From: Planctomycetaceae bacterium
Lineage (GTDB): Bacteria; Planctomycetota; Planctomycetia; Pirellulales; Thermoguttaceae
Reading direction: 5' to 3'
Assembly (NCBI GenBank): GCA_009776995.1
Contig: WRMR01000309.1
Coordinates: forward strand, 1-6,168
Length of the DNA: 6,168 bases
The notes beneath the pieces are model-generated. The model made no database searches. It saw nothing but the letters and a program-made list of their open reading frames with translations, and was not told where the DNA came from. The translations under genes were made by a program, and so were the position numbers. The stretch's first letter is position 1, and each line of letters begins with the position of its first letter. Shown piece by piece: positions 5,682-6,168 of the stretch.

Positions 5682-5736
5682 TTGTCCCCGGGGAATACTG
5701 TTGAAAACTTCATTTATACTCCATTGTCCCCGGGAA
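5682..5736 (-). promoter_or_regulatory. Paired operator-like sites flanking the isomerase transcription start
   Basis: On the minus strand CCCGGGGACAA occurs at 5734-5724 and again at 5692-5682, both preceded by TTC or TTCC. The copies are 42 bases apart, four turns of DNA, so they face the same side. The first lies in the -35/-10 spacer and the second between the predicted transcription start and the ATG, where it also supplies the GGGGA ribosome site. The core is palindromic (CCCGGG, CCCCGGGG). This layout fits a repressor binding two sites; the regulator is unknown. Confidence 0.45.
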
Positions 5737-5741
5737 AACAA
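5713..5741 (-). promoter_or_regulatory. Possible sigma70-like promoter of the isomerase gene
   Basis: On the minus strand TTGTTT (5741-5736) and TATAAA (5718-5713) are 17 bases apart. The -10 box is good and the -35 box weak, as might suit an activated or repressed sugar gene. The predicted start near 5706 gives a leader of roughly 28 bases to ATG 5677 and excludes ATG 5713 as the translation start. Confidence 0.4.
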
Positions 5742-5887
5742 CCCGTGACCGCCGTTGTTTTCACCACGAAATCACGAAGAAGTGCAGAATGCAAAACGCA
5801 GAGTGCAAAGTGGCAGGGTGGTCACGCCGGGAGACCAAGGGAAAGTTTTTTGGGGAGTATTCGATGTTACCAGGTGAGTGGCGACAA

Positions 5888-5917
5888 GTCACCCTTAGTC
5901 ACCCTGCGTCACCTTTC
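5888..5917. repeat. Triple 10-mer, GTCACCNNNN
   Basis: Three consecutive units read GTCACCCTTA, GTCACCCTGC and GTCACCTTTC. The period is about one helical turn. Confidence 0.75.
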
Positions 5918-5938
5918 CCTTCGGTATTCCCTGAGTAA

Positions 5939-5965
5939 CTCTGCGCCCTCAGCGTCCTCTGCGAG
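5939..5965. repeat. Triple 9-mer array, CTCTGCGNN type (second locus)
   Basis: Units read CTCTGCGCC, CTCAGCGTC and CTCTGCGAG. This is the same architecture as 2585-2611, with an identical last unit, in the same orientation. Confidence 0.85.
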
Positions 5966-5977
5966 AAATAAACCCCC

Positions 5978-6004
5978 TTCGTGTTCTTCGTGACCTTCGT
6001 GGTG
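5978..6004. repeat. Triple 9-mer array, TTCGTGNNN
   Basis: Units read TTCGTGTTC, TTCGTGACC and TTCGTGGTG with no gaps, starting 12 bases after the CTCTGCG array ends. The inverse motif CACGAA appears twice at 5765-5770 and 5773-5778 in the left arm of the flanking inverted repeat. Confidence 0.85.
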
Positions 6005-6011
6005 AAAATTG

Positions 6012-6096
6012 AATACGAACCAACGAAAGCACGAAACATACGAACGGCGTGTGCCTCAAAATTTCGTCTATTTCGTGTTTTCGCGTGTTTCGTATT
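6012..6096. repeat. Long imperfect hairpin built from phased CGAA/TTCG motifs
   Basis: The left arm 6012-6044 and right arm 6063-6096 match in about 28 of 34 aligned columns, with one gap, around an 18-base loop. AATACGAA is mirrored exactly by TTCGTATT at the ends. Within the arms CGAA falls at 6016, 6024, 6032 and 6041, and TTCG at 6063, 6072, 6080 and 6089, so the motif recurs every 8-9 bases. No T-run follows, and no gene ends nearby, so a terminator role is unlikely. Confidence 0.8.
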
Positions 6097-6168
6097 GAAA
6101 AAACGCCCGAATAATCCCTCTGCGCGTTAAAATCTGTCAGCAATTCGGCAAAAAAACGCGGAATTCGT

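Larger units (their letters stand above)
5758..6008. repeat. 251-bp segment with terminal inverted repeats, MITE-like
   Basis: TTTTCACCACGAA (5758-5770) plus TCACGAAGAA (5772-5781) is mirrored on the right by TTCTTCGTGA (5984-5993) plus TTCGTGGTGAAAA (5996-6008). About 23 of 25 columns agree. TTG lies directly outside both ends (5755-5757 and 6009-6011), a possible 3-bp target duplication but too short to be firm. Inside, CGCAGAG at 5797-5803 is the inverse of CTCTGCG at 5939 and 5957. AAGGGAAAG (5837-5845) pairs with CTTTCCCTT (5913-5921). There is no coding capacity. Confidence 0.6.
5714..6168. other. Non-coding, repeat-filled region upstream of the isomerase
   Basis: No credible gene is present. 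The region holds the isomerase promoter, a 251-bp segment bounded by near-perfect 24-bp inverted repeats, a triple 10-mer, two triple 9-mers and a long imperfect hairpin. Nearly the whole stretch from 5758 to 6096 is repeat-derived. The last 70 bases show nothing I can name. Confidence 0.6.

Noticed and set aside
5675..5713. Isomerase start at ATG 5713, adding MKFSTVFPGDNT
   Set aside because: The extra residues look unconserved and the ATG overlaps the probable -10 box; ATG 5677 fits the family start better, though GGAG just upstream of 5713 leaves some doubt.

Overview
This window reads like an accessory, rearranged stretch of an environmental bacterial chromosome. Genes have Shine-Dalgarno sites, short simple promoters and no introns. 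Two PD-(D/E)XK nucleases of the Rpn type, a broken FGE/SUMF1-like gene, a sugar isomerase of the L-fucose/L-arabinose group and many short G/C-phased repeats are a mix I associate with PVC-type bacteria (Lentisphaerota, Kiritimatiellota, Planctomycetota). No marker gene is present, so the taxonomic guess is weak.

Layout: 2-367 (+) is the C-terminal end of a DUF3987/primase-like replication protein of the kind carried by integrated elements. 628-852 (+) is a small Cys-rich protein with a tandem hexapeptide repeat. 865-1914 (-) is a Transposase_31-type Rpn nuclease (here rpn1) that converges on the small gene with only 12 bp between stops. 1915-2703 is a 789-bp non-coding spacer holding a degenerate 27-bp tandem repeat studded with GTNAC sites and a triple 9-mer array. 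2704-3579 (+) is a second nuclease of a different subfamily, PDDEXK_2 type (rpn2), divergent from rpn1. 3741-4135 (+) is a truncated, frameshifted remnant of an FGE-sulfatase-domain gene. 4182-4237 is a 31-bp-period repeat. 4247-5677 (-) is the isomerase, with a plausible promoter and paired operator-like sites 42 bp apart. 5714-6168 is non-coding and filled with inverted repeats and 8-10-bp phased short repeats.

How it fits together: the genes do not form one pathway. The left half (element-type replication protein, Cys-rich small protein, two Rpn nucleases) looks like a mobile or defence-type island. The isomerase is a separate, self-standing transcription unit for sugar metabolism. The most interesting signals are (1) the two unlike Rpn nucleases in divergent pairing, each with a promoter almost touching the start codon and a candidate internal start that could yield a C-terminal inhibitor; (2) the same triple 9-mer (consensus CTCTGCGNN) in two spacers 3.3 kb apart, next to a second triple 9-mer (TTCGTGNNN); and (3) the four-helical-turn operator pair ahead of the isomerase.
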